A stretch of 45,766 bases of DNA from an uncultured Myxococcales bacterium (lineage in GTDB: Bacteria; Myxococcota_A; Polyangia; Palsa-1104; JAEUJZ01): positions 1 to 45,766 of the forward strand of contig CALMML010000389.1 of the NCBI GenBank assembly GCA_937868485.1, written 5' to 3'. The notes beneath the pieces are model-generated. The model saw nothing but the letters and a program-made list of their open reading frames with translations, did no database searches and was not told the DNA's origin. Position numbers and translations under genes: made by a program. The stretch's first letter is position 1, and every line of letters starts with the position of its first letter. This document shows, piece by piece, positions 7,495 to 16,361 of the stretch.

Positions 7495-8682
7495 TTATCC
7501 GATCGGTCCGCTGTGGACGACGCTGTCGAGGAGCGCGTCGATGTCGCTGACGGCTCGCTGGCTTTCCGCGCTGCCGTGATGTTGTAGTGCGGCGCGTAGC
7601 TCACCGAGCGTGCGCAGCTTGGCAAAGAGCTGAACGTCGGACAGCTCACCGGCGCGCTGAAGGCTCAGTCGCAGCGACGACAGCTCCTCTATCATGGCTG
7701 CCAGGCTCTGTCCGCTCATCGCATCGGTCTGGCCGTGACTCTGACGATGTCTGCGCAGCACGGGATCGACGATGCCTGCCAAGATCTCGGCTTGCTCGAC
7801 GGTGTTCCAGGTGTGCTTGAGGACAAACAGATCGCTTACGTCCGCTTGCGCCCGTCCGTCGAGCAGCGCCGATGCCGCGCACAGCTTGAGCAGCTTGATG
7901 AGCCGGCGGTCCGACACAAAGATGCCTTCGCTGCGAATCTGCGCGAGCAGCGTCTTATATTCCGTCAGAAACTCCTCGGAAAACTGAAGCCGTGAGGCCA
8001 GCTCTCGGCGAAGCAGCAAGATCTCACGCGCGGACAGAAGCGGCGACGAAGCTGTACCCGATGGGAACACTCCGAGGAGCTTTTTTTCCTGCTCGAGGCC
8101 AAACCGCACAAGCTGCTGAAAGTGAAAGCCTTCCAGGTTGTGCGAGCGGACGCGCAGCAGGAAGCGATCGAGCAGCGCGGCCAAGCTGTCGTCTGACGGA
8201 ACCTCATTGCTCGCGGCAAACAGCGCCAGCAGCGGTACCGTGACGCGCTCGGCGCCAATCTGCACCGTTCGTTCGTTGAGCAGCCCGAGCAAGCTGTTCA
8301 AGATCGCTGAGCTGGCTTTGAAGATCTCGTCGAGAAATGCAATCTCCGCCTCGGGTAACATCTGCTCGGTGCGACGCCGGAAGCTGCCTTCGCGAAACGC
8401 TTGAATGTCGACGGGACCGAGCAGCTCGTTGGGCTCGGAAAAGCGCGTCAGCAGGTATTCGAAGTAGCGAGCGTCGAGCTTGTTCGCGAGCGATCGCACG
8501 AGCGCGCTCTTGGCGGTTCCTGGCGGACCGACGATCAGCATGTGCTCTCCGGCGATCACCGAGAGGAGCAGCAGCCGAATGATCTCGTCTTTGGCCAGAA
8601 ACTCGCGCGACAGACGCCGTCCCAGCTCTTGCAGCAGCAGCGGCAGCCGTTGGATGTTGGATTCAGTCGTATTCATCGCCAC
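7495..8682 (-). CDS. MoxR-family AAA+ ATPase, RavA-like
   Basis: A 395-residue AAA+ ATPase. MoxR proteins act as chaperone-like remodellers that help mature or activate specific partner complexes. Visible motifs are Walker A GPPGTAKS (52-59), the RavA-type segment YFEYLLTRFSEPNELLGP (73-90), Walker B AFLDEI (115-120), sensor 1 ASNE (157-160) and an arginine-finger LLDRF (170-174). The C-terminal part has the helical lid and an extra helical extension. The start is GTG 8682 or ATG 8676; GAAG lies just upstream and the difference is two residues. It is downstream of two unknown proteins and only 12 bp upstream of the molybdoenzyme. The usual vWA-domain partner of MoxR is absent from the window. 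Confidence 0.92.
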   Translation of the reverse strand: MAMNTTESNIQRLPLLLQELGRRLSREFLAKDEIIRLLLLSVIAGEHMLIVGPPGTAKSALVRSLANKLDARYFEYLLTRFSEPNELLGPVDIQAFREGSFRRRTEQMLPEAEIAFLDEIFKASSAILNSLLGLLNERTVQIGAERVTVPLLALFAASNEVPSDDSLAALLDRFLLRVRSHNLEGFHFQQLVRFGLEQEKKLLGVFPSGTASSPLLSAREILLLRRELASRLQFSEEFLTEYKTLLAQIRSEGIFVSDRRLIKLLKLCAASALLDGRAQADVSDLFVLKHTWNTVEQAEILAGIVDPVLRRHRQSHGQTDAMSGQSLAAMIEELSSLRLSLQRAGELSDVQLFAKLRTLGELRAALQHHGSAESQRAVSDIDALLDSVVHSGPIG

Positions 8683-8703
8683 ACACTTCGTCGGAAAACG
8701 GGA

Positions 8704-9759
8704 TCAAAGACCTTGCCAAAGCGGCGCACAGCGCTCCTCGAGCTGGCTCAGTCGGCTGAGACCGGCGCGCTCACCACAGGCTTGCTGATGGTGCAGCACG
8801 CGCTGTTTCAGTCGAGCATCGCTCAGCACGTCGTCGGGAATCGCAAGCTTGGGCAGCCTTCGACCGATCAGCGCGTACAGCCCGAGTGCATTGCGCAGCG
8901 TCTCGTCGGCTGGCGTCGAAAGCTGCGTATCGGTCAGCGCCGCTCGCAGGTGAAACAGGCTCAGCACGGTCCACAGCGTCTTGCGTAGCTTCGTCGCCAG
9001 CGCGTCGGGATCTTCCGAAAGCTGCTGGGAAATCGTCAGCAGCGACGATCCAATCCGACCGAGCGCTTGCGCCATGCCGTATCGAAGCTGCGTGTTCACA
9101 AACAGCCGCGTCACGCGCGAAAGCTGAAGCCAGGGCACAAGCTCCAAGAGCAGCAGCGGTCCAGGCGGTGGACGCAGCAAGAGCAGCAGCGGACAGCTTC
9201 GTGCCAGATAGTGCGCGAGCGGCTGGGCCTCGGAATCCAGCACCAGATCGAGCACCTCGGCTTCGACGGTCAGCGACGGACCCATCGCAGGCTTCAGACG
9301 CCACAGCTTCGCAAGCAGGCTGTAGCGACCAAGGAGCTGTTCGTACAGGGCTCCATCGCGGGCTGAATCGAGGCTGGGCGCGGGCAGCGACTGACTGCTT
9401 ACGACGAGCTGGCGACGGATGTGCTGAATCAGACCAGCCCGTCGCGAGGCCGACAGCTCTTTGCCATATGGATGCGAAAGAAACAGCACGTCGTGCAGCG
9501 CAGCCAGCAGGCGCACCGCGTCGCGATCGGAAGAAAGCAGGATCTCGTCGCGCAGCGTGCCAAGCTCAGCCAGCATTTGTCGTCGCAGCCGCGAGAGCGT
9601 CTGACCTTGGGCGCTGTGATCAAGTCCAGCGTCGACGGCACGCAGCAGTCGCTCGGTTCCTTTTTGCAGCAGTGGAACACCGACGGATACGTTTCCGCCC
9701 GTCAGCAGCGGCAGCGCAAAGCGTGTCAAAAATGCCGTCGCCCAGTCGAGGTCTTTCAC
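8704..9759 (-). CDS. Uncharacterised Leu-rich helical protein of MoxR operon
   Basis: I do not recognise this 351-residue protein. It is rich in Leu, Arg and Gln, looks mostly helical, has no signal peptide, and contains one hydrophobic stretch (CPLLLLLRPPPGPLLLLELV) that is Pro-broken and not a convincing membrane helix. GTG 9759 is chosen as start because an excellent AAGGAGGA lies 5 bases upstream. Its GTGA overlaps the stop of the upstream gene by 4 bases, so the two are translationally coupled. The MoxR gene follows after 21 bp. Position and coupling suggest a dedicated partner of MoxR, in the manner of the MoxR-vWA ternary systems described by comparative genomics, but I cannot assign it to a named domain. 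Confidence 0.75.
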   Translation of the reverse strand: MKDLDWATAFLTRFALPLLTGGNVSVGVPLLQKGTERLLRAVDAGLDHSAQGQTLSRLRRQMLAELGTLRDEILLSSDRDAVRLLAALHDVLFLSHPYGKELSASRRAGLIQHIRRQLVVSSQSLPAPSLDSARDGALYEQLLGRYSLLAKLWRLKPAMGPSLTVEAEVLDLVLDSEAQPLAHYLARSCPLLLLLRPPPGPLLLLELVPWLQLSRVTRLFVNTQLRYGMAQALGRIGSSLLTISQQLSEDPDALATKLRKTLWTVLSLFHLRAALTDTQLSTPADETLRNALGLYALIGRRLPKLAIPDDVLSDARLKQRVLHHQQACGERAGLSRLSQLEERCAPLWQGL

Positions 9760-11348
9760 GCGTCCTCCTTGCTGCTCGACAGACCCCACAGCGGCATCGT
9801 CGAAAAGAAAGACAGCGACTCATGCTGGACCGTCGGTGACTCTGCTTGCTGGGTCACAGAAGAGGGCACAGCCAGTCCTTCTTGGACGGACAGCCCCGAC
9901 AACAGCTGCAGCGACAGCGGCTGACTCAGCGTGTGCGACAGCGACAGGGGCTGCGCTTCACCCGGCAGAAACAGGATCAGCTGCTCATCGCGTTGCGCGA
10001 GCAGCGCCCGAAGCTGCGTCGACGGAAGCTCTGGCTGAAGCTGATGGCTGCGCGGCACAAACAGCAGCGGTGCAGGCTCGTCGAGAAGCTGTCCCGACAC
10101 CAGCTGCTGCACTGCGTCATTTCCGAACACAAACAGTCCCGACGGAAGACCCACCGCTCGCAGCGACCACAGCGCATCACCCGATAGCAGTCCAAGCAGT
10201 CGCTGGAGCGTCGCGAGGCGTGCCCACGGAATCAGCGTTGCCGTCGGTGGCCGCTGTATCGATCCATCTCGCCGAGGCGTAAGCCGAAGCGTAATCGGTA
10301 GCGGCAGCGGCTTTGTCGTCGCCACAGGTAGCGTTTGAAACGGCAGCGACGCGTCTTGTTCGATCCGGCCAGAACCAGCCTGACTCTCGATCGTCAGCGA
10401 CGGTGAGATCAGTCGAGTGAGCGGAATCCGAGTCGGAGACGTGGCGCGAACGGAGCCTCGTCGCTGACCGTAAAACAGCAGCAGATCCGTGCTCGGGAAC
10501 AGGCTTTGCAGCGACGACAGCCGCAGTGGATGCGCAAAGCCCAGCTCGATCAGAATGCCCGGACCTTCGGGACGAAGCAGCTTCACCGTCGGCAAGCTCG
10601 CGAGTCGCAGCAGCAGATCCGTCGGTGGCGACGACATCCGAATCAGTGACTCTCGCAGCCGCGGCTCGGTTTCCTGCACATCGGGACGCGGCAGACCGTC
10701 GGGAACCAGCAGCTCTGCGTCGACACCGTGCTGCCACAGATAGCGCAACAGCCGCTCGGACAGCCCGATGCCGCACGTCAGATACAGCTCGCTGTGAGAC
10801 TCGGACTGCTGCTCGATTCCGTCGAGAACCGGACGCTGTAGCGCTGCCGAAAGTCCGCCGGGAAGCGGGAGCAGCTGAAGCTGGGACAAGAGCTGCGACA
10901 GACGAAGCGACCGGATGCGACGGTAGGGCTGGACAAAAGCCGGTGTGTACAGCGTCAGATCGGCGGGCTCTGTCAGCGGCTGCGCGTCGTAGCCAAGCGG
11001 TGCGTGCTCATCACGATAGGCCACAAAGTGCGGGCTGTTTCCGACGCACAGTGGCGATCCAACCAGCCGGGCCAGCCGCGCGATTCGATCAAGAAGCAGC
11101 GAGTCGCTCGTCTGAAAGCTGAGCAGATACGACGTCGAGCGCAGCATGTTTTCGACGACTTCGATGCGCAGCGTCGGCAGCAGATCATCAAGCGATAGCT
11201 CTTCGCTCAGCAGCCGCAGCATCGACACGACACGCTCGACGCTGAGCAGCAAGATTGCCGCAGCTTGACCGACGACAACGCCACGGCCATCCTGAAACAG
11301 GCCGAGGACGCGGAAGCTGAGCTTGTTGCGCGCGACGGGCTCTAGCAT
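9756..11348 (-). CDS. Uncharacterised 530-residue protein of MoxR operon
   Basis: An unrecognised 530-residue protein encoded by the first gene of the minus-strand operon. It is very rich in Leu, Ser, Pro and Gln. The N-terminal third is helical and Leu-rich (AAAILLLSVERVVSMLRLL); the rest looks beta-rich with repeated [LV]PLP-type segments. No signal peptide, catalytic motif or zinc site is evident. The ATG at 11348 has no clear ribosome site, unlike the next gene. It overlaps the downstream gene by 4 bp. It could be a substrate-recognition or scaffold subunit working with MoxR. The start is 43 bp from the divergent subtilase gene, so a compact divergent promoter must lie between them. Confidence 0.72.
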   Translation of the reverse strand: MLEPVARNKLSFRVLGLFQDGRGVVVGQAAAILLLSVERVVSMLRLLSEELSLDDLLPTLRIEVVENMLRSTSYLLSFQTSDSLLLDRIARLARLVGSPLCVGNSPHFVAYRDEHAPLGYDAQPLTEPADLTLYTPAFVQPYRRIRSLRLSQLLSQLQLLPLPGGLSAALQRPVLDGIEQQSESHSELYLTCGIGLSERLLRYLWQHGVDAELLVPDGLPRPDVQETEPRLRESLIRMSSPPTDLLLRLASLPTVKLLRPEGPGILIELGFAHPLRLSSLQSLFPSTDLLLFYGQRRGSVRATSPTRIPLTRLISPSLTIESQAGSGRIEQDASLPFQTLPVATTKPLPLPITLRLTPRRDGSIQRPPTATLIPWARLATLQRLLGLLSGDALWSLRAVGLPSGLFVFGNDAVQQLVSGQLLDEPAPLLFVPRSHQLQPELPSTQLRALLAQRDEQLILFLPGEAQPLSLSHTLSQPLSLQLLSGLSVQEGLAVPSSVTQQAESPTVQHESLSFFSTMPLWGLSSSKEDA

Positions 11349-11391
11349 CGGTACAGAGCGAGAATCATAGCACCCATGGTAAAACCGACCT

Positions 11392-13695
11392 ATGGTGCAA
11401 AAGCCAGGCTCGAAACCGCTGCGTCGTCGGCTGGTGGTGCTGATCGGTCTTTGGGGCGCGTGTGCGGCGGAACCTTCGTCGGTTTTCGTCGCGCAGCCGG
11501 TTCGTCACGTGCTGGGCGATCAGTTTGTGCTGACGCTGCCGCAAGATGCGCGCTCGCTAGAACCGATGCCGCGTGAGTCGCTGCGACGACGAATTGCGCA
11601 GCTCGGGCTCCGGCTGGACTACGAGTTCAGTGATCGCGTCGGCTTGGCACATAGCGTGACGGTGTCGGGTGAGCTTTCGTCGGTCATGGCGCTGCGTGCG
11701 GAGCTTCCGGGACTGCGGGTGGCTCCGTCGGTGTTGCGTGGTCCCGTCGAGACAAGCTGCGGAAACAAGGTCTGTGATTCCGACGAAGCTGCGACGAGCG
11801 TGCGCGGCAGTACGTGCAGCTTGGACTGTGGCGCGCATCCGATTCGACCGCTGCGCGACGAGCTATCGAACAGCTGGCAGGTTGCTCACGTCGGTGCCGA
11901 TCGGGTCTGGCCCACCAGCCTTGGGCAAAACGTCCCGGTCTGCATCATCGACACGGGCTTTGACAGCGGTGCCGTCTCGACGCATCCAGACCGTCCCAGC
12001 GTGCTCTCGGCGGGCTATAACTTCGTCAGTCGCAGCGCGGACTATCGTGACATCGGCGACCATGGAACGCACGTCACCGGCATCGTGGCGGCTGCGCGAA
12101 ACGGCACAGGCAGCGTCGGAATTGCCCCCGAAGCGAGCATTCGGATCTATCAAGTGTTCCGTCTGAGAAACGGCATTCCCGTCGCCAGTGATGCGGATGT
12201 AATCGCTGCGCTTGATGCTGCCGTCGGTGATGGCTGTCGCGTGGTCAACATGAGCCTGGGCGGATCGAGCGATAGCGAAGCGGAGCACACGGCGATTCAG
12301 CGCGCGTATCAGTCAGGCATCTTGGTCGTCGCTGCGGCAGGAAATTCTGAGGATGCCGCGCGCGGTGCGATTGGAACCGCTGCGAGCAGCTTCCCTGGCG
12401 CTTATCCAGAGTCCTTTACCGTCGGTGCTGTCGATCGCTCAGACGCGCTGGCTTCGTTTTCCGGCACGGGTCCGTCGGTGTCGGTGGTGGCTCCGGGCGT
12501 TGACATCTATTCGTCAGTTCCCGTCGGAAAAGGCCAGCGTGAAGTGGTTGCCTCGTTTGTGACAGACCGTGGATCCATCGCGCTGGATGTGGTCTTGCCC
12601 GACGGAAGCGCTGGCACTTCGTTTTCGCAGACGCCGGTGACAAGCTGTGGATTCGGCAGCCCAAGCGAGGTGCAAGCGTGTCAGCCCGTCGGACAGGTTG
12701 CGCTGATCGCGCGGGGACCGAGTGCGCCGGGACAGACCGCCATCCCATTTTACGACAAAATTCGCAGCGCCAGACAGGCCGGAGCCGTCGGTGTGCTGCT
12801 CTACAACCATCGCTTTGGCGATCCGCAGACCGCTGGAGCCATCGCAGAGAGCATCTCACTGGGCGGTGGCCATCCGGTTCCGGTGCTGTCGCTGGCTGCG
12901 GGCGACGGAGAAGCGCTGGTGAATCGCGTCGAGCAAGGCACGCTGTCGGTGTCTGCTCAGGTGTCGCCGAGCGATTATGCAGTTCTGGAAGGAACCAGCA
13001 TGGCCGCTCCCGTTGTCTCGGGTGTGGCTGCGCTGCTCTGGTCGGCTTATCCGTCGCTGAGCCATGTCGCACTGCGTCAACTTCTGTCGGAAAGCGCGGT
13101 GGACTTGGGCGCTCCGGGTCGCGACGACTTCTATGGCTCGGGGCGGATTGACGCGGGCCGTGCGCTTTTACAAGCCAGTCCGCGTGGACGCTGCGGCGAT
13201 GGCATTCGTGATCGACAAAGCGAGATCTGCGATGGAAGCAGCACCGATGGAAGCACCTGCGATGATCTCGGCTACGACGGAGTGCTTGGCGGTCAGCCTG
13301 GCTGTAACGTCGGCTGCACCGGACTTGTGACGGGAACTTGCCAGTGCGTCGCGGGACGAACCCCGTTTGAAAGCCAGCTCAGCGTCGATGAAGACTTCCA
13401 AGTCAGCGGCGGACTAAAGGGCACTCGCTTTCGCTATCGCATCGTCTTGCAAGGACAGCCCGCGCAAGGCGTTCGCGTCCAGGTTCGAATAGCTCGCGAC
13501 GGAAAACCGCTCATCTTGTACGTCACCGAGCCAAGCGACAGCAGCGGCATCGTCACCGACTTCATCCCCTACGACGGCACCGGACTTGCTGCCGGCACCT
13601 ACCAAGTCATCCCGCTGCTCACCAAGGGCGACGAGCGCTGCCGCGACAACCAGCCCGTCCGTCCCGCTGAAGTCAGCATCAAGATCCGCAGCTAG
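11392..13695 (+). CDS. Secreted subtilisin-like (S8) serine protease with PA insert
   Basis: A 767-residue exported protease. A basic, hydrophobic N-terminus ends in GLWGAC (19-24), a weak lipobox, so a lipoprotein is possible. Residues about 35-115 resemble an I9-type propeptide. A Cys-rich CGNKVCDSDE...CSLDCG segment (123-147) precedes the S8 domain. The triad is Asp187 (IDTGF), His224 (GDHGTHVTG) and Ser536 (GTSMAAP), with oxyanion Asn318 (AAAGNS). A protease-associated (PA) domain is inserted between Asn and Ser (about 385-525, with a Cys pair at 419/430). The C-terminus has a second Cys-rich motif (CGDGIRD...) and a beta-sandwich-like tail. Such Cys-rich repeats are common in myxobacterial surface proteins. 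It probably degrades extracellular protein. All catalytic residues are present. Confidence 0.93.
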   Translation: MVQKPGSKPLRRRLVVLIGLWGACAAEPSSVFVAQPVRHVLGDQFVLTLPQDARSLEPMPRESLRRRIAQLGLRLDYEFSDRVGLAHSVTVSGELSSVMALRAELPGLRVAPSVLRGPVETSCGNKVCDSDEAATSVRGSTCSLDCGAHPIRPLRDELSNSWQVAHVGADRVWPTSLGQNVPVCIIDTGFDSGAVSTHPDRPSVLSAGYNFVSRSADYRDIGDHGTHVTGIVAAARNGTGSVGIAPEASIRIYQVFRLRNGIPVASDADVIAALDAAVGDGCRVVNMSLGGSSDSEAEHTAIQRAYQSGILVVAAAGNSEDAARGAIGTAASSFPGAYPESFTVGAVDRSDALASFSGTGPSVSVVAPGVDIYSSVPVGKGQREVVASFVTDRGSIALDVVLPDGSAGTSFSQTPVTSCGFGSPSEVQACQPVGQVALIARGPSAPGQTAIPFYDKIRSARQAGAVGVLLYNHRFGDPQTAGAIAESISLGGGHPVPVLSLAAGDGEALVNRVEQGTLSVSAQVSPSDYAVLEGTSMAAPVVSGVAALLWSAYPSLSHVALRQLLSESAVDLGAPGRDDFYGSGRIDAGRALLQASPRGRCGDGIRDRQSEICDGSSTDGSTCDDLGYDGVLGGQPGCNVGCTGLVTGTCQCVAGRTPFESQLSVDEDFQVSGGLKGTRFRYRIVLQGQPAQGVRVQVRIARDGKPLILYVTEPSDSSGIVTDFIPYDGTGLAAGTYQVIPLLTKGDERCRDNQPVRPAEVSIKIRS

Positions 13696-13933
13696 GCCTG
13701 TTTCTTCGCCGCTTGGACACCGATTTTTGGCGGCTCGTGCATGGCGACTGCCGGTTGGTGGTTCCGATCCGCCTGTTGGTCGGAAACGGCTGGGCGCAGC
13801 GACGTCGGCGTCTACCTTAGTTTTATCAGCAGCCTGGCTCTCGGAATCGATGAAAACCGCGACGGGCTTTCTGGTCTACACGAATACAGAAGTGGCACTT
13901 GGTGTGCGGACGCCGCCGCAAAAAGGAGAGACT

Positions 13934-14803
13934 ATGAAGGGCTTATCTCGACGCAACGTGCTTGGTGCTTTTGGTGGATTCGGTGCGCTGATGCTGTTTG
14001 GCTGCGACACGTCGTCCAGCGGTGGCAGCGGTGCGGATGGCGGTGGAACCTCGTCGGGCGGCGATGGTGGGCTCAGCAGCGATGGCGGCATCTTGTCCAG
14101 TGGCTTCGCCGTCGGTTCGGGCGCGTTTTTGACCGGCAAAGACTACGGCAACCCGTTCAGCAGCGGCATCGGATCGAGCTGCGTGGCGTTCGGTGCGGCG
14201 ACCAAGGGTCCGTGTCACTCGAACACCTATCTGCGCAAGGATCTGTCCGACGGTCTGGTGGGTCTGCCGACGCGATTTGAGCTGATGATCGTCGACACCT
14301 CGTGCAAGCCGGTGCCTAACGCGATTGTCGAAATTTGGTACGCATCGCCGGCGGGAACCTATTCAAAGGCGGCACAGGCGATTGACTCGGGCACGGGCTA
14401 TAGCGGATCGCTGTCGGACCTGAACACGTCGTTTTGCACGGGCAACGATGCAGCGGCGCTGGCTTCGAACTGGCTGCGTGGCTTTCAGATGACGGGCACG
14501 GATGGACGGACGACGATCGACGGCATTTTCCCAGGCTGGTATGCCGGTCGTACGACGCACATTCACTTCATCATCACGGCGAACGGCAAGACCTATGTGA
14601 CGTCGCAGCTGCTGTTTGATGAGTCGCTCACGTCGGAGGTCTACACCAAGCACAGCTCGTACAGCTACCGAGGCAACAAGGACACGAGCAACGCGACCGA
14701 CAACATCGTGCGCGGCGGACTGTCGCTCAGCTCTTCGGTGATGTCGTTCGCTCAGCAGAGCGACGGGGCCATCGTGACGTGGAAGAGCATCACCATCGCG
14801 TAG
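13934..14803 (+). CDS. Tat-exported lipoprotein, intradiol ring-cleavage dioxygenase family
   Basis: A 289-residue protein. The start is set by AAGGAGA 5 bases before ATG 13934. The N-terminus has a twin-arginine motif, SRRNVLG (5-11), and a lipobox, LFGC24, so the folded, cofactor-loaded protein should be Tat-exported and lipid-anchored, followed by a Gly/Ser-rich linker (28-56). Residues about 85-289 form the intradiol dioxygenase-like beta-sandwich. FPGWYAGRTTHIHF (199-212) supplies Tyr203, His209 and His211 as Fe(III) ligands and Arg206; G-x-Y-S (141-144) probably supplies the other Tyr. Cytosolic relatives open catechol or protocatechuate rings. The substrate of extracytoplasmic members is not established; lignin-like or humic aromatics are a guess. 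It follows the subtilase after 238 bp with no obvious terminator. Confidence 0.87.
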   Translation: MKGLSRRNVLGAFGGFGALMLFGCDTSSSGGSGADGGGTSSGGDGGLSSDGGILSSGFAVGSGAFLTGKDYGNPFSSGIGSSCVAFGAATKGPCHSNTYLRKDLSDGLVGLPTRFELMIVDTSCKPVPNAIVEIWYASPAGTYSKAAQAIDSGTGYSGSLSDLNTSFCTGNDAAALASNWLRGFQMTGTDGRTTIDGIFPGWYAGRTTHIHFIITANGKTYVTSQLLFDESLTSEVYTKHSSYSYRGNKDTSNATDNIVRGGLSLSSSVMSFAQQSDGAIVTWKSITIA

Positions 14804-14863
14804 CGACGTCGGCTCACTGCGTTGATGACTCGCCCGCGCTCCGCGAAATCCCCCCAAGCCGCA

Positions 14864-14895
14864 GTGCCCGATGTCGTCCCCGTGGCATCGGGCGC
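14864..14895. terminator. Hairpin between convergent genes, possible terminator
   Basis: GTGCCCGATG (14864-14873) pairs with CATCGGGCGC (14886-14895), 9 of 10 bases, across a 12-base loop. It lies between the stop codons of the intradiol dioxygenase gene (+) and serS (-). It has no U-tract, so it may act weakly or with Rho. Confidence 0.45.
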
Positions 14896-14900
14896 TGTGG

Positions 14901-16184
14901 CTACTTGATGAACTCTCGACCGCGCAGATACGGACGTAGCACCGTCGGCACTCGCACCGATCCATCGGCCTGCTGGTAGTTTTCCAGGATCGCAATCACC
15001 GTACGCGGCAGCGCCAGACCCGATCCGTTGAGCGTGTGAACCAGGCGCGGCTTGTCTTTTTTGTCTTTGCCCGGACGGTAACGAATCTGCGCGCGACGAG
15101 CTTGGAAGTCACCGAAGTTGCTGCACGACGACACTTCCAGCCACTCGTTGACGCCCGGCGAAAACACTTCCAGATCGTACTTTTCACACGCGGCAAACGA
15201 CAGATCGCCGGTACACATCTGGATGACGCGATAGGGCAGCTCGAGCTGCTTGAGGATCTCTTCGGCGTCGGACAGCAGCGTGCGCAGTGCCTGCTTGCTG
15301 TCTTCGGGACGGACAAACTGCACCATCTCGACTTTGTCGAACTGGTGACCGCGCTTCATGCCGCGCGTATCGCGTCCCGCCGCCATCTTTTCCCGTCGGA
15401 AGCACGCCGTGTACGCAACGTGCCGCAGCGGAAGCTGATCATTTTCGAGGATCTCATCGCGATACAGGTTCGTCACCGGCACTTCTGCCGTCGGAACGAA
15501 GTAAAAGTCTTCTTCCGCGTCGCGATACAGGTTTTCACCAAACTTCGGCAGCTGCGCCGTTCCGTACAGACACAGCTCTTTGACCATGAACGGCGGATAG
15601 ACTTCCGTGTAGCCCTGGTCGAGGTGTACGTCGATCATCCAGCTGATGAGCGCGCGCTGAAGCTGAGCGCCCGCGCCCTTCAGGATGTAGAAGCGACTGC
15701 CCGAGATCTTGACGCCGCGCTCGAAGTCGATGATTCCGAGCGACTCACCGATTTCCCAGTGCGGCTTTGGCGTAAACGTGAACGAAAACTGCTTGCCTTC
15801 CTCGCGGACGACCTTGTTTTCGCTGTCGCTCTTTCCCGTCGGAACTTCTGGATCGGGCAGGTTCGGAAGCTGAAGCAGCAGCTTGTCTAGCTCGGTTTCC
15901 GTCTCCGCGAGCTGCGCGTCATAGCCCGCGATCTCGCTCTTCACCGATTCCATGTCCTTGATGAGCGCCGCGCGTTTTTCCGCGTCTTTCTCTCGACCGA
16001 TGAGCTGCGAGGCACTGTTGCGCTTGTTCTTCAGCTCGTCAGCGGCTTGCAGCAGGTTGCGACGCTTGTCATCGAGCGCCAGCGCGGCCTGAGCCAGCTC
16101 TGCGGCGGCATCGTCAAACAGCCGCTCTCGGTAAATGGAAAGCACTTCAGAAGGACGTTCGCGAAGGATTTTGGCGTCGAGCAT
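14901..16184 (-). CDS. serS: Seryl-tRNA synthetase
   Basis: A 427-residue class II aminoacyl-tRNA synthetase that charges tRNA-Ser (and tRNA-Sec) with serine in the cytosol. Residues about 1-110 form the antiparallel coiled-coil arm that grips the long variable arm of tRNA-Ser. The catalytic domain contains the TAEVP serine-binding motif, motif 2 (ACFRREKMAAGRDTRGMKRG) and motif 3 (GSGLALPRTVIAILENYQ). Motif 2 reads RREKMAAGRD rather than the common RSEAGSAGRD form, a lineage variant also seen in other phyla; catalytic Arg residues are kept. The length is normal. ATG 16184 begins the typical MLDAKILRERP. It is divergent from the TIG lipoprotein gene. Confidence 0.97.
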   Translation of the reverse strand: MLDAKILRERPSEVLSIYRERLFDDAAAELAQAALALDDKRRNLLQAADELKNKRNSASQLIGREKDAEKRAALIKDMESVKSEIAGYDAQLAETETELDKLLLQLPNLPDPEVPTGKSDSENKVVREEGKQFSFTFTPKPHWEIGESLGIIDFERGVKISGSRFYILKGAGAQLQRALISWMIDVHLDQGYTEVYPPFMVKELCLYGTAQLPKFGENLYRDAEEDFYFVPTAEVPVTNLYRDEILENDQLPLRHVAYTACFRREKMAAGRDTRGMKRGHQFDKVEMVQFVRPEDSKQALRTLLSDAEEILKQLELPYRVIQMCTGDLSFAACEKYDLEVFSPGVNEWLEVSSCSNFGDFQARRAQIRYRPGKDKKDKPRLVHTLNGSGLALPRTVIAILENYQQADGSVRVPTVLRPYLRGREFIK

Positions 16185-16361
16185 GGAGCCGCATTCTTTT
16201 CTGCGTGATGGCTTGTGTCAACTTCGCTAGCTCGACGAACCTGTCTCGGGCGCTTCAGATTTTCACGATCGCGCCAAGTCGCTGGCTGCCTGCTCGATGG
16301 GCGACGCGAGAGCAAATGGCTTGCCGTGTACTCTGCCTCGATTTTGCGACAGGATGGATCT

